Origin: Megaleporinus macrocephalus
Taxonomy: Eukaryota > Chordata > Actinopteri > Characiformes > Anostomidae
Reading direction: 5' to 3'
DNA length: 64,000 nucleotides
Assembly: GCA_021613375.1 (NCBI GenBank)
Contig: CM038702.1
Coordinates: 28,847,349 to 28,911,348 of the forward strand
Translations under genes and position numbers: made by a program
Notes under the pieces: generated by a model
The model's input: the letters and a program-made list of their open reading frames with translations, nothing else
What the model was told of the DNA's origin: nothing
Database searches by the model: none
Part shown: positions 1-14,400 of the stretch, piece by piece
Layout: each line of letters opens with the position of its first letter
Position numbering within the stretch: the first letter of the stretch is position 1

Positions 1-4
1 TTAC

Positions 5-45
5 CACCAGGGGACCCGCAGGCTTTGCAGACCTTCAGTGGAGGC
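5..45 (-). other. possible internal exon of an unidentified minus-strand gene at the window edge
   Basis: Read on the minus strand, a pyrimidine-rich stretch ends in CATAG just above position 45. After it come 41 bp of relatively GC-rich open sequence, then GTAA at positions 4-1, as for an exon with both splice sites. One frame reads as a short Cys-containing peptide (KVCKACG). Nothing identifies the gene and the feature could be chance. It would belong with the divergent exon candidate near 1402. Confidence 0.2.
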
Positions 46-144
46 CTATGGATTTTTGGGAGCCAAAAAAAGTGCAAATTCTTTTTTAAAACTTAATTAT
101 AATGACTGTAGCACAATGCAATGTTGTAAAGTATTGTGTTGGAA

Positions 145-193
145 ACTAGTCAGTACTGCAGGAGCTTTCTACTAGTCAGTACTGCAGGAGCTT
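145..193. repeat. short tandem duplication, 26-bp period
   Basis: A 23-bp unit starting ACTAGTCAGTACTGCAGG occurs at 145-167 and again at 171-193 with a 3-bp spacer. It is a small local duplication with no visible function. Confidence 0.85.
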
Positions 194-387
194 CAATAAG
201 CTCCACTCAGATATATAGGTATACAACGGTCTCCACTGTACAGTAATTAGCAGGTAATAACAGTGAAATCCTGTTACTTCCTGTAGTAATCAATTATACA
301 ACAATGTATACTGGAGTATTCTTTTTAACATTAAGACTTATTCTGTGGTTTTAAACTATTCTATTATGTGTAAATATAAAATACACT

Positions 388-640
388 CACTGAGCACTTT
401 AGTGGGAACAACTTGTTCCTACAGAGCAGGTATTATTTGGGTGATGGATCATTCTCATCTCTGCAGTGACACTGACATGATGTGTGTTGTGCTGGTGTAA
501 GAGGATCAGACATAGCATTGCTGCAGGATTCTTTTTAAACCACCCTAGTGTCACTGCTAGACTGAGAATAGGCCACGAGGCAAAAATGTCTAGCCAGCAG
601 TGTTCTGTGGGAAGCAGCCGGAGATCACTGACACAGGATT
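388..640 (+). repeat. truncated copy of the foldback (palindromic) repeat family
   Basis: The segment holds the signature words of the family: ATGGATCATTCTCAT, CTGCAGTGACACTGACATG, GTGTGTTGTGCTGGTGTAAG and TTTTTAAACCACC. The same words occur in the copies at 6934, 59317 and 63159. Only the left arm and loop region are recognisable; the right arm is lost. The first bases (CACTCACTGAGCACTTTA) resemble the edge of a different fish repeat, so this may be a composite. Confidence 0.6.
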
Positions 641-1401
641 TTTATAAGTGCTGACCACTTATGCATGCATTCTGAGGCAGGAAGGCACCTCGTCATGTCT
701 GAATATAATGTTTGTATAAGGCCTGCTAGGGCTCGTCTGTTCAGCTGCTTTTGGAAGGCAGTGTAGATATGACCTTCACTGATCCTCTGGGTCAGCACTG
801 ATGCAGGAAAAAAAAACAAAAAAAAAACGAGAGCTGACACAGTGGACAACAACGCTTTCTAGGCATTTTGTGTGTATAAGCACAGATATGAACTGCAAAG
901 ATGTGATTGTAGGATTTCTGCTGTAATTACACATAACAAAAAAGTGAAAACATGGTTAACAATTTGACTTATTTTTGTCTAAGCAATAAAAAGTTAATGA
1001 GGTAATAAAGGATTTAGGTTTAAAAAAAAACGTTGTCAGTGTAAGTTTATTAATTTTTCTTCTTTGGTGTTTATGTCTGCAACTAACCTTCAATACCGAC
1101 GTCTTTTTATAATGTTATATTAATGTTTTCAAAAAGCTACTGGCTACTGCCATTTTCTGTCAAGTTGTAATGCTAATTAAAGAACAAAACAAGAACCAAT
1201 AAATAAAACAAAAAACAACAGGATCCCCGTTACATCAACAGGTAAACAAAGACATTTACAGCACAGCATATTTCACTTTCCAAGATCTTAACATACATAA
1301 CTCACCATGTTTACTTTAATGCCCAGCACTGTTTGCGGCCCATAGATTAGGTTTATTTCAGCTTTCCAAGCTTCCAAACGATGTCTGTCTGAGTTACTCA
1401 C

Positions 1402-1500
1402 CCAGCGAAGCATGTTTAAAATGCAGACTCCCGAATGAACGAAAGGCCTACGGGCTCTCAGTAATCCCAAATCCCCTGATCCTCTACATCATCCGCCGCA
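1402..1500 (-). other. candidate first exon of a divergent minus-strand gene
   Basis: On the minus strand an ATG at 1413-1411 opens MLRW and is followed by a strong donor, GG|GTGAGT, at 1401-1400. The sequence just upstream (1480-1720) is richer in CpG than its surroundings and contains an E-box CACGTG near 1690, as expected of a promoter. No further exon could be connected with confidence, so the product is unknown. It would be divergent from ssbp1. Confidence 0.25.
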
Positions 1501-1720
1501 AAGTAACTGCGTACTGCCCTGTGTCGATATCCAGCGAACTGTCCTACCGCTCGATTTCTCTGACAAGTTTTTGTGATAGAGTCCACTGACGACCTCATCA
1601 ATATTATTAACGGCCTCTATCACCGCGACTAAGTGCAGAGACTAAAAACAGGCTCGTGATGTCAACTGCACTAGCACACAACAGCGAGTCACGTGTCAAA
1701 ATAAAAGTTTCCGCCGAAAT
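1480..1720. promoter_or_regulatory. CpG-enriched block, possible divergent promoter
   Basis: CpG dinucleotides are locally frequent (CATCCGCCGC, CCTACCGCTCG, CACCGCGACT, TTTCCGCCGAAA) in an otherwise CpG-poor AT-rich region, and an E-box CACGTG is present. It lies immediately 5' of the minus-strand exon candidate at 1402. Promoter function is inferred from composition only. Confidence 0.3.
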
Positions 1721-2459
1721 TAATTCCAAAATGACAAAGAACATATTTTAATAATAATATCAGCAGATGCTAAATGTTATCCTTATATATTTTTTCAGTT
1801 GTTAGAGCTATTATTTTGGGCAATGGGGTTTTGAAATGTTAATTAACACAGAAAAGTAGTTTACAATTGGCTTCACATTACAGCATTCAGTTATAAAATA
1901 GTTTAGACAACTGCAAGACAATAACACCCACAGGCAATTCTGAATGAGAATTTTTTAACATACTGTGTTATGTGTGTATATTATGTATGTGTATGTATAT
2001 TGTCGCTGTCCAAAGAACATTTTGTCTCCAAAATGACAAACTTTACAGGAGACACCAAAACAGTCTTTACTTTTAAATTTTTAAGTAAACAGAACCAGAA
2101 TTATTTGCAAGCTATTTTATTTTCCAGTTCACAGGGTGCCTAACAAGTACCGTTATATATTTCCTACTCAGAATCTGGGCTGAATATACCGATTAGTCTC
2201 AAAAATAAAATAAATCATGCACACCAAGGTTAGCAGAAAAGGTTTTAGGCTTGAAGATTTAGGCTTGTAAGCAGTTGTAACATATTCCAGGCCAAGCAGG
2301 CATACACAAATAGTCATAAAACATAAATCATAATAAAACTGCATCTATTATCTAAGTATATCTGAAAAGTTTTTCTCATATCATTAAAATATGTTAAACA
2401 ACAAATAAGTGGTCATTCTTTTGTTTACTTAAATATTGTGTAAATAAGGCTCTACAAAT

Positions 2460-3230
2460 ACACTCTTCAACAAGGGCTCTATCCAGGTCGGAACCCTTCG
2501 GTTTTGGCCGCATATTACCGGGGAATGTTTTACAGAACGCACTAGAACGCGCATGGGTTTGTTATATGCTGCCCTCTTTGCGAACAGCGGGCGTGTAAGT
2601 TGAATTTCGCTGCTTTTTTTATGTAGTTTAGTTTCATCCACTGTTAAACTCCTCTCCTGGTGCAGCGTGGTGTGCAAAAGAAAGTTCTGAAGATGTAGCA
2701 TCTTGTGAGTGGAATTATTTCCCGCAGCAGACTGGCGGGGAATGTTTTATTGAAGCGTGTTTACTGTATTAAACGGGGTTATCGTAAAACTCAGACTCGC
2801 TATCAGCTCGACTGCTTACTTCTTATTCGAATTGCCCGTTATACTTTAAATGGTTCCCGAGAGGCGCCAGAACGTAACTGCTGCACGATTTAAGGTGGAA
2901 CAGGTAATTCGAATAAGAAGCTAACTTCAGCGAGGTCTTCCTTCGGGTTTACACTCGATACCGGATCCCTATTGAACGGGCCGGTTAACAAACATGAACG
3001 TTTCCCTCTCCAGCACTTCCAGCCTGCACTTCTCACCGTGTAGTCTGCGTGCTATCCTATTAAGACCGTGCAGGGAATCCTGTATCGACAGTCTGGCTGT
3101 GTATATATATATATATATATATATTAGTATAGTGTACAGCCTTCGGTCGCTGTGACTTTGGCAGCGCTTTTGCGCGTTGAGCGTCTCCCGCTTCACATTT
3201 CCGATAAACACTGTAATTGAAACATTAAGA
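2460..3230 (+). promoter_or_regulatory. CpG-enriched region, likely ssbp1 promoter and 5' leader
   Basis: About 0.75 kb with many CpGs lies upstream of the ssbp1 coding start. The coding exon at 4501 is preceded by a good acceptor (TTCCCCTCTAG), so at least one non-coding 5' exon is expected further upstream. A possible donor for it is ACAG|GTAATT at 2903/2904. A 15-bp perfect inverted repeat (CTTCTTATTCGAATT, 2819-2833, and its complement at 2906-2920) sits next to that donor. The transcription start is not determined. Confidence 0.4.
3102..3124. repeat. (TA)n microsatellite
   Basis: Uninterrupted TA dinucleotides, about 11 units, in the ssbp1 5' region. Confidence 0.9.
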
Positions 3231-3294
3231 CCTTTACAGTACTTTTTAGTGATAGCAGCATTACGTGGTGACAGAAACGCCTCGACGTGGCAAG

Positions 3295-3815
3295 CTGTAT
3301 GTTATACCTGCACCAGATACAAGCTGACTGGAGATTTGCCGGGAGTACCTGGTTGAAGTTAGTTAGTGAAGAGTAAAACTTGGTTTGAGTGCCACCAGGA
3401 ATTAAATGCCCGTTTTATCAGCTTTCATATGAAAGTTAGGTTTTGCCCAAAATATAAATGTTTGCATTGAAAGTAGAAGATAATACTTATTGCTGCTGTG
3501 GAGACAAACTTGGAAAAATGTATCTTTGACCATTTAAGTTGCACTTGGAAGCCAAAGGCCTTAAGAAACCCTAAATTGTAAACGGAATTGTTGACGGATT
3601 CTGCCTAGAAAAGGACTAAACTAACAAACAATAAATAGTGGAAACACAGTATTTCCTGCTTGCTGTTTCTCTTTATATTTCCGTGGTGGCAAAAAAAGTC
3701 AAGATGGTCATTTGTATGTTATAACTGTACCAGATGCAAGCTGAGCCCTGTCTGTTGAACATGTTAGTAGTTAGTTGGTGAAGAGTAAAACTTGGTTTGA
3801 GTGCCATCAGATAGG
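3295..3815 (+). repeat. duplicated segments upstream of ssbp1
   Basis: Two different segments are each present twice. Segment A, with the word GAAGAGTAAAACTTGGTTTG preceded by a TATGTTATA...CCAGAT...CAAGCTGA string, occurs at about 3298-3400 and 3715-3812. Segment B, with words such as AAGTTGCACTTGGA and GGAAACACAGTATTTCCTGC, occurs at about 3533-3672 here and at about 4803-4955 in ssbp1 intron 2. Copies differ by substitutions and small indels, so the duplications are not brand new. Confidence 0.7.
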
Positions 3816-4548
3816 ACCTTATGTCTGGTTTCCAGTTGTAATCCAGTTGTTCGCTAAATCTGATTCCATAACCAAAAAGTTTGGGATCGTTTTAAGGTTG
3901 GAATTTAATTTGTTTAAATCTTGTCAAGTTAATGTACGTGCTTGTCTAAAAGAAAATTGTGTATATGACTAGGTGTAATATGGCATACTTAGAGATACTT
4001 GTTTTGCGGTAATAAATAATTGGCAGTTTTTGCACTTTTAACCATGCAGTGTGCTATTTGTCCAGTAGATGGCTCAAAACTCAAACTCAACAGTCATTTA
4101 AACGGTTTTCTAACAAAATGTCTTTTACATGTTTGTGATCCTTTGTAACAGAGAAATGACTAAGGCATAAAACATGTTATAATTTTTGTGTGGATCAAAA
4201 TAGGAGACTAAGAAAGGCCAGTTAGTTAGTTTAACTAACTTAGGGGAAAATGGACTACAGTGAGTTCAGTTGTGATCATCTGTAGATTTGTTTCCATAAT
4301 AGGTGGCTGATGGTATCACACACAAAACTTTATGTAAGTTTGGGTTGTGTTATTTGTTTGAAAGATTACTTAACAAGCTAGCAACACTGGCATCTTTACC
4401 ACCAGCTGCCCAAATGTGCACATTAATTCTGTTATTTCAGTATGCTACAAGACAATGTAGCTCCACTTTTTTGAATGTCATTCCTTTTTTTCCCCTCTAG
4501 AAACAGTATTTGTAGCATCAACTAAGGAAATCTGTCTACGAACAGAAA

Positions 4549-6341
<1,793 letters not shown>

Positions 6342-6933
6342 GGTGTTGTTCTTTGGAGTTTTGAAAAAACAAAAGAAGATAGAACATATTGTGTCTCTTT
6401 CTAGATGCAGTACTTAAAATAGAATGTGGAAATAACGTTTTTAAGACCCATTTCCATATTGTTACTGTCAGAACAAAACCTTGTATGACAACTTTACAAG
6501 AGGAAAAAAAAAACACTTTATTTTTTAATGTAAGTCAGTATGACCTAACAATTTGGGGCCTTTTCTTTTAGTCCGTTCAACATGCAATCTATAAACAATG
6601 TAATTTACGAATTATAGAGGAAAAAAAAAACATACTATGATGGCGATACTAGGTTTTGTTATGACAGCTATGACATATGTCCCTTACAGTTTGCACTTTA
6701 GTGTGCTTACATGCTGTTTTTCTTACTGTCTTTTGTCCAGTATAGTTTTATTAATGGTCTGCTTTACTGATACATACTAAAATGTATTATAAAACCGACC
6801 ATGTTTAAAGACTTCCCCCTGATTACTGTTCATATGCCCCAAAAAATAGTAAATGTTTTCATGAGAAGAGATTCTTTCTGTATGAATCCTGCTTGTTCAG
6901 TTAATGTGTCTCTGTAGTGTTTTTGTACTCAAA
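6342..6933 (+). other. ssbp1 3' UTR and AT-rich spacer
   Basis: After the TGA at 6339-6341 the sequence becomes AT-rich with poly-A runs (6501-6511, 6620-6630). No further coding signal was seen. The 3' UTR presumably lies in the first few hundred bases, but I could not pin a polyadenylation site with certainty. Confidence 0.4.
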
Positions 6934-7510
6934 ATACACCAATCAGTCATAATATTAAAACCACTTCTTTGTTTCTACACTATCTGCCATATTATCAACT
7001 CCATTGATCCAAATTACAGACTATAGTCCATCAAATTCTCTGCATAGTGTGTTACGTTGGTACGAGTGGGTCAGAGATCGAGGTGCTGTGCAGAAAGTTT
7101 TTAAACACCTCAAGCAGCCTATGACAAACTAAAGAAGGACTACCAACAGAAACTATTCAGCAGCGGATGAGCTATCAACTCTGACTTTACGTCTACAGGG
7201 TGGACAGACAAGGTAGGAGCGTTGTAATACTGTAATAGTGTTGTAATAAATAAAATTACTCCAACACACTGCTGTTGTGCCAGTACCGACGCAACACACA
7301 CTAACACACTGCCACTGGAGGGTAGAACCCCAGTCATTGGGTGTCACTGCAGTGCTGAGAACGATAAATGATAGGTAATACCTGCTCTCTAGAGGCCCTG
7401 TGGGGTTTCTTGACCAATGGTAACAAAGTATACAGAAAAACAGACCACAGCATCTATTGCTGAATTACACAGTACTCCTATACGATGAGTGGAACTAATA
7501 AAAGGAACAC
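6934..7510. repeat. foldback (palindromic) repeat, copy 2
   Basis: The left end reads TACACCAATCAGTCATAATA followed by TTAAAACCACTTC. The right half contains the family words CACAACACACACTAACACAC-like, GTGTCACTGCAGTGCTGAGA and GTAATACCTGCTCT. The right half is largely the reverse complement of the left half of other copies (CAGCACTGCAGTGACAC). It lies between ssbp1 and creb3l2. Confidence 0.75.
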
Positions 7511-7719
7511 ATATCATACAGAACACAAAGGTCATTTTAAGGTTATCGACGTGTAAATTGTGCAATTCCTTGTCCGCGTTTACCTAGTAAACTGAAAATA
7601 AAAGAAACGAAATTTATGTTGCTTCGATGTTTTTTACGTTGAAATATACGAGGGAAAAACAACCAAACTGATGGCTGGCACTTGCAGGCGGTTCGAGCTT
7701 GTTAGGTATTCTTGGCTTT

Positions 7720-8419
7720 ATACGGTTCGCCAAGGACTCGAGCAGCACAGTCTGCGATTGGACTTTGGCCACGTCAATAAAAATGCGTGTAGATTTCTTG
7801 AACTCTCATTAGCTGTTACTTTTGTCTGTCTTCGTTAAAAAAACACCGCCGTGTAGTTGCGCTTTAAGTGAAAACCCTACTTTGATTGGCTCAGAGCGGG
7901 CTTGAGAGGGCGGGTCGGGAGATCTTTAACGGTGTATGTTTTGGTCTTAAAAATCAGTTTTGTGACGGTTGTAGAAAGAAATCTCAACTGTTCTCAGTTG
8001 TGAAAAAACAAACAAACTATTAGATCTTGATAGTTACCGGTTTAATCAAAACAACAACAGGGCTTAGAAAATAAGTTCCTCTAGTTGCTCCCACTGTTTC
8101 CCCGCCCCTAAATTCCTGATCGTCTGAGGCGTCAGACTGGAGGAAAGACTCGAGTTTGGACTACCTGTTTTTAAGAAGTAGCCAGCGGCCAGCTCGTGTA
8201 GAATGTAAAACCAAGTCACTGGATTTTCGACACACAAAAACTGGGAATTCGCTTAAAGTGGCAAACCGCCGCCCGTAAACCGACTGTCCTCTTAAGTTTG
8301 TTGCACGAACTTTCAACGGACAGGAAAAAACATTCGTCCTGTAAGTTTCTGCAGTTCGCCTGTACAGTGCTTTTTGTTGGCTAGTGATCCTCAGCTTGAA
8401 GTCTGAGGTAACTGGAGGT
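7720..8419 (+). promoter_or_regulatory. creb3l2 promoter and 5' UTR
   Basis: The region just upstream of the creb3l2 ATG contains a CCAAT-type box (TTTGATTGGCTCAG near 7880), a GC box (GAGGGCGGGTCGGG near 7905) and scattered CpGs. No TATA box at a convincing spacing was recognised. The 5' UTR probably starts between about 7930 and 8150 and runs directly into the coding exon without an intervening acceptor. The exact start is inferred. Confidence 0.5.
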
Positions 8420-11400
8420 ATGGAAGTACTGGACAGCGGTGAACCGTTCATACAGTGGGACCGAAATCTCAGCGAGCTGTCAGACCCCTGCGACAACGAT
8501 AATGTTCTGTACAGCACGGTAAGAAGGCGTCTTTCTTCTTGTCTGTTCTCTGTACGTATTTTCCCGTGAGTCGATTTCATGGCATGCCTGTGATGTCGCA
8601 GCTACTCTCGGAGGAGGTCTGAGGCACGCAGGCCAAAATATGAACGAGTGTCAGTGTTCCTTGCCAGCTCTGTCAACAGGTTTAATGTTGACGCTGAAAC
8701 CAAAAAACTGGGTCGATGTTATATTCCCTGGCCACCATATTTTAAAAGGGCGTTGGATATTGTGAAAGGCCTTTGTATGCCATTAGAAAAGCAGGCTGGG
8801 CTGTGGGTTCCTCTGGCTCCAGTGGAATAAAGTTTAAACGGTGCCGTTGACCAAGGTTTGAACGGGTAATATTGGAGAACGACAAAGATTGCGGCATATT
8901 ACAGAGTGGATGGCGGTAATGTTGCTTATTTAAGAAACCACTTTCATACATGTGGAGTTAGTGCGCATATAGTACATTTTTAACTTGCTGGATTGGGGAG
9001 GTCAGCTTCTCCGTTATATAATAATGGGTCTGCGTTCCAGCTCTCAGGAATAACAAGGAAGGGGCCTCATGCGGTGAAGGATGGGATAAGAGTGCAGAGT
9101 GATTAGAAACGAAGTGGTACATGATAAGCCTGTTCTGGCTAGTTTTGTGCTAGTTTATGGTGTAGTCACATTACCGAAAGAAGCTAATTTTGGTGGAAGC
9201 AGCTTGGATGAGTGAAAAATTCTATTTAAACATCAGTTTTTTGGGCCACATATACTGTTGCACAAAAGTGTTGGGGCACCCCTCTTAAACCAGGTGTTTC
9301 ATTCAGCCACATTGCTACATGTGAATAAAATCAATCACCTAGCCATGCAATCTGCCTTCACCAACATTTGTGAAAGAATGGGTCATTATAAAGAGCTCAT
9401 GAAATTTGAGCATGGTACTGTAATAGAATGCCCACTGTTGCAACAAATCAGTTTGCAAAATTTCTTCGCCATAGATATTCCACAATCAACTTTGAGTGGA
9501 ATCTTTGAAAATCACTTAGGAACCACAGAAATTCAGCCACAGAGTGTCAGACTACGTAAAGATGCAGAACGGGGTTGCCAAGTGCTGAGGCATATAGTGT
9601 GTAAAAGTTGCCAACACTCTGCTGACGCAATAACTGCAGAGTTCCAAACCTCCTCTAGCATTAACATCAGCACAAAGACTGTGCACTGAGAGCTTAATAG
9701 CATGGGTTTCTATGGCCAAGCAGCTGCATGCAAGCCTTACATTGCCAAGTGGTGTAAAGCGCCACCACTGTGCTCTGTAGGGAGATGAATCACACTCATG
9801 GATGAGTCTGGTTTTGGCGAATGCCAGGAGAATGTTATTTGATTGCATTGTGCCGACTGTAGAGTTTGGTGGAGCAGGGATAATGCTATAGGGTTGATTT
9901 TCAGGGGTTGGCCTAGGCAGCTTAGTTCCAGTGAAGAGAAATATTTATGCTTCAGCATACCAAGACATTTTGGGCATCAGTAATTTTTTTTTAACTTTGT
10001 GTGAACAGTTTGAGAAAGTCCTTTTCTGTTTCAGCCTGACTGTGCCCTACTGCACAATGCAGCTACATAAAGGCTGGTTGGCTGAGTTTTGTGTGGAAGA
10101 GCTTGACTGTCACGCACAGAGTCCCGACCTCAATCATATTAAAGACCTTTGAGGTGAACTTGAACCGAGATTGCAAGCCCTCTCGTTTAACATCATTGTC
10201 TGACCTCACAAATACTGTTCTGGATGAATGGGCAAAAATTTCCACAGACACACCCCAAAAAACAGCAGAAGAGTGAAGGCTGCAAAGGAGTGATTGAATT
10301 TCATATTAATACCAGTGTATTTAGAATTGGATGTCATAAAAGCTTGTTTTTTCTTTTGTCTATATATTGTATGTGCTTCACATTTCTTAAAAAAGTGTGA
10401 AAACGTAACGATTTAGCTTTTTTCTAAAGCTTTTAGTACCTCTCCACAGAACCTTGCATGCCTCATTGGTGCCATAAGAACAGGACTTGCCTTTTGTTTT
10501 CCTTTATGTACATATTCTGCTCCACTCCTAGAGGAGCCCCCTCTCATTCCCTCTCACTTTCTCTCTCTCTGTGTTTGTTGACCAAAAATTCCTCACAACA
10601 GTGTCAGTTGTTATCATCTGCAGCCTTGCCTGGGAGCCACAGCTTCAGTGACAGCAGGGAACTGGCTTATCTGCTCCCATCCTGAAAACTAGAACCACTG
10701 GTGGGGGATGGTACACACATGTGGCTCACATATGGGGTATTCCATATTTAACACAGTACTGTCTCAATATATGTGGCTTTTGGTAGTTAAACACAGAAAA
10801 AGTAAATTAAACATTAAACTTGGATGATAATGTAAATTTAAGCAGTTATTATTTGCATTGTCACAAAAAGCATTGAAAAAGCATGAAATTCAGTTATGAA
10901 GTAGAACCTGAATGTTACAGAGCAATAATTTGTGTTATTCTAATGCTAATGTAGTTACAAAGTAATTAACTGGACTAGCTTCTAATGTTACATTATAATC
11001 AGTATATTCTGCACAGACTTCACGTAAGTCTGTTTACATCTAGCAACTTTCTGTGGCTTAGGGTGGATGGCTTTAAGTGCAGGGCTTAGGGAGCTGCTGC
11101 GAGGAGTGGTTCAACAGAAGCCAATGCTCAGCATTTCTTACTGCTGATATCAAACTCTGTGAAGTAATGCAAGCTTAGCCTGGCAAAGTACATTAGCCTC
11201 TGCCACTATCCCCACTTCATTCAGTCCTGTTTTACAGGCCAGATGTGACTCCCATGACAACATGCTGGAGCTATGTGGAGTGTTACAATATGCCAGCTCC
11301 AGTGCAAAAATGTCAAAGCCTACACCTTTGAAAGAGCTGTCTGGTGTTTCTCATCCACACAGCATAGCAGCATCTTTGTTAGTCAAGAGCCTTTTTTTCT

Positions 11401-14400
11401 TGGACTTTCTTAAGGTTATCACATTAAGATTCCTTGACAGGATGGGGAAAAAAGTGCTGACACTCAAGATAATGGCCTGTATGGTTGGTATTCCATTGTC
11501 AATATCTCAGATTTTGGTCCTGAGTCAGATAAATTCATAATTAATATAGAATTTCAGTGTTGTACTTTGTAATGAAGGCTGGTCTTAACAGCCCACATGC
11601 CAGCTTTTTAATATATACCATACCAGAAGGTCCTCTCTGGTGGCTTGTGTTTCTTTTTTCTCCGCTTAGAAGTTTACCTCAGGCGTAGGATCAACGTGTT
11701 TTGGTCACTTAGTCTGGTTCTCTGGCCGTCTAACAGACAGTGGCAGAAAGGGATTGTTCCAGAACAGCAGCAGACAGGCAACAAGATATGTTGGGGGTTT
11801 TTTGGGTTTTTTTTTTACATCTGTCCTGGCGCCCCCTAGAGTACTAGTCAGTGCTGGATGTTATAGAAGTATAACTCTTGCTGTGTACTGTTGAGCGTAT
11901 TTACAATGAGCCTGGAAAGGACTGAGCAGTCATATAATCATAGTAGCCAATGTCTTTTAAACATACTGATTTAAAGACGTGTGTCCTCTCATAAAACCAA
12001 GCATGTGTTTGTAGTGTAGATCATGAAAAACATTTCAAAAAGATGTATCTTTAACTTGGAGGAGGTATATGATGGGACATGAACTACAGTAGCAGACTGT
12101 TCAGTAGAAAGTCACCCATCAGCATAGTAATGCTAGTGTGTATGAGAGGGCAGTGAGAGGGATAAAGACTGTTCTGCTGACTGCCTCGTATTAAAAGCAT
12201 TTCTCAGGCTGCGTGTTTAGGCAAGACTGGGCCTCTCCTCACAGAGCCCTCTCTTTTCTCCTCTCACCTCCCTGTGGGCTGGGCGGACACAGCCTGGCCT
12301 GTTCTTGCGCTGCTCCTGCCTTCTGGGAGGATTTAAGGACGGACCAGTGTCCATGTAATGCATACACTCTTTCTCCTTTAGTCTCCCGTGTACACGATCT
12401 TGGTATTTGGGTCTGCTTGAGCTGATAGGATGGTCTTTGTATGCTGCAACCTGAGCCTGAGGCTTGGCCTTTCATCTGTATAAACACACACACTCTTACA
12501 TTCTTTCATTACCCAGACTCATTTTCCTTTCCATGTAGCCTGTCCTAGTGTTGCCTTTCCCTTATGTTGGCTAGCCTTTTGCTCTTTCTGTCTCAGTGCC
12601 ACAGTCTTTGTGCAGTGGCCTCATTTGGACTCAATGGTGTCAAAAGTATTCCCATTCATTACTCAGGTAGAAGTACTCAAAAGTTTTACTCCAGTACAAG
12701 TGTACAAGTACTGCTTTCAAAAATACTTAAAGTATAAAAGTAAAAGTAATGTAAAGGGAAAAAGTGGCATAGATCGCAGTAGCATATAGTGCACTAGCCC
12801 ACCTCCCCAAATAAAACTTCTAAAAGCTATAAGGACTATAATGTTATATTGAAATGTTAATGTTAAAAAATGTGGGTTGCGCTAGACTTTCTGTTTCAGC
12901 CGCATATATGCCCATTGAAAATGAATGAATTTTAGTACAATGCGAATATATTAAAGAAGCATATTTGTGTACTACTGAGCATTAACATGTGTTTCATGGA
13001 GCAGAAGATATGATGACTAGTTGTCTATAAGTATTGTAATGGTGCAAAAAGTCAAACTTCAAAGACATGTTATCAATAACCTTTACTAGAATGTAAATGT
13101 ACATGAATAAAAACAAGCCGAAAATGAAACAGAAGTAAAAAAAAAAAATACTCCAGTAAAGTATAAATAACCAAAATTTCTACTTCAGTAAGGTAACGAA
13201 GTGTTGGTACTTTGTTACTTGACACCTCCATTCGGACTAGAATATGAGTTTGGTCTTTTCAAGGTGTAAGGTGACTGTGGGAATTTTAAATAGCTTTAAC
13301 ACCTCCTGCAGGTTTGATGATAGAACCATTGTTGAGAGCAATGTCTGTGGTGAAATGTGTTTAATAGTGCCTCTCACGTTCTTGCTAAGGAACATATCTC
13401 TTTTAGGGCTCACACCTCTTTAGGCATGCACCACTTATTTGTAACTTCAGTACATCTGGCTGTTCAGGCATATCAGTCTAATGTGGTACAGTTCAGTTCA
13501 GGTAGATATCGTGTTCTGTCATGTTAAGACAATGGGGGAAAATGTTTTTGGGCTGATTACTTTTGCTTACTCACATAGGAGACATTATAGTCTGGAATTA
13601 GGCTAAATATACCCTTGAGACTGTGGCATATATCCAAAGAGTTTAATATAAACTCATGAAAAGTTTAAACTAAATGGTTAGGAATACATTACATAATGCA
13701 GACACATAATAAATGTGCATACCTTTTTTAATTATTACTTTTAAGGTGTTTTAGCCATGCCCATTGTTAACTGGCATTTCAAATCAAATACAAGTTTCAA
13801 TTTATCTTTAGTGGCAAACATTAGGAGTAGAATTGGCTATTATTGTGAAATCTCAACTCAGAACAAGGCTGCTGAGCGCTGAAGCATGTAAGGCATAAAA
13901 ATCCCCAATCCTCTTTTTGCATCATTAATGAAATGGGTTTCCATGGACGAGCAGCCGCAAGCAAGCCTAGATCACTATGAACAATGCTAAGCATCAGCAG
14001 GATTGTTGTAAAGCACACTACCACTGGACTCTGGAGCAGTGGAAACATGTCCTCTGGGTTGATGAAACACACTTCACTATCAGGCAGTCTGATGGACGAA
14101 TCTGGGTTTGGCAGCTACCAGGAAAACACTTACCTATTGAAATGCATAATGGCCATTAAAAATACGTTTTAGACAATTATGTGCTTCCAACTGTATGGCA
14201 ACAGTTTGTGAAAGCCATTCCAGTTGTAGCATGTCTGTGCTCCTGTGCACAAAGTGAACTCCTTAATCTTATTTAATACACCCCTATCTTATTTAAGCTT
14301 TACATTTGGACAAAACTACTTTCTACAAATTTTCTGAAAGTTACATTTGAATCTCACTTGTTTATATCTGTGTGCCTCAGAGGAACTGCTAGAGAGTAGG

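Noticed and set aside
2429..2701. 90-codon minus-strand ORF in the CpG-enriched region upstream of ssbp1
   Set aside because: No family resemblance, no splice context, and a chance open frame is likely in GC-richer promoter DNA.
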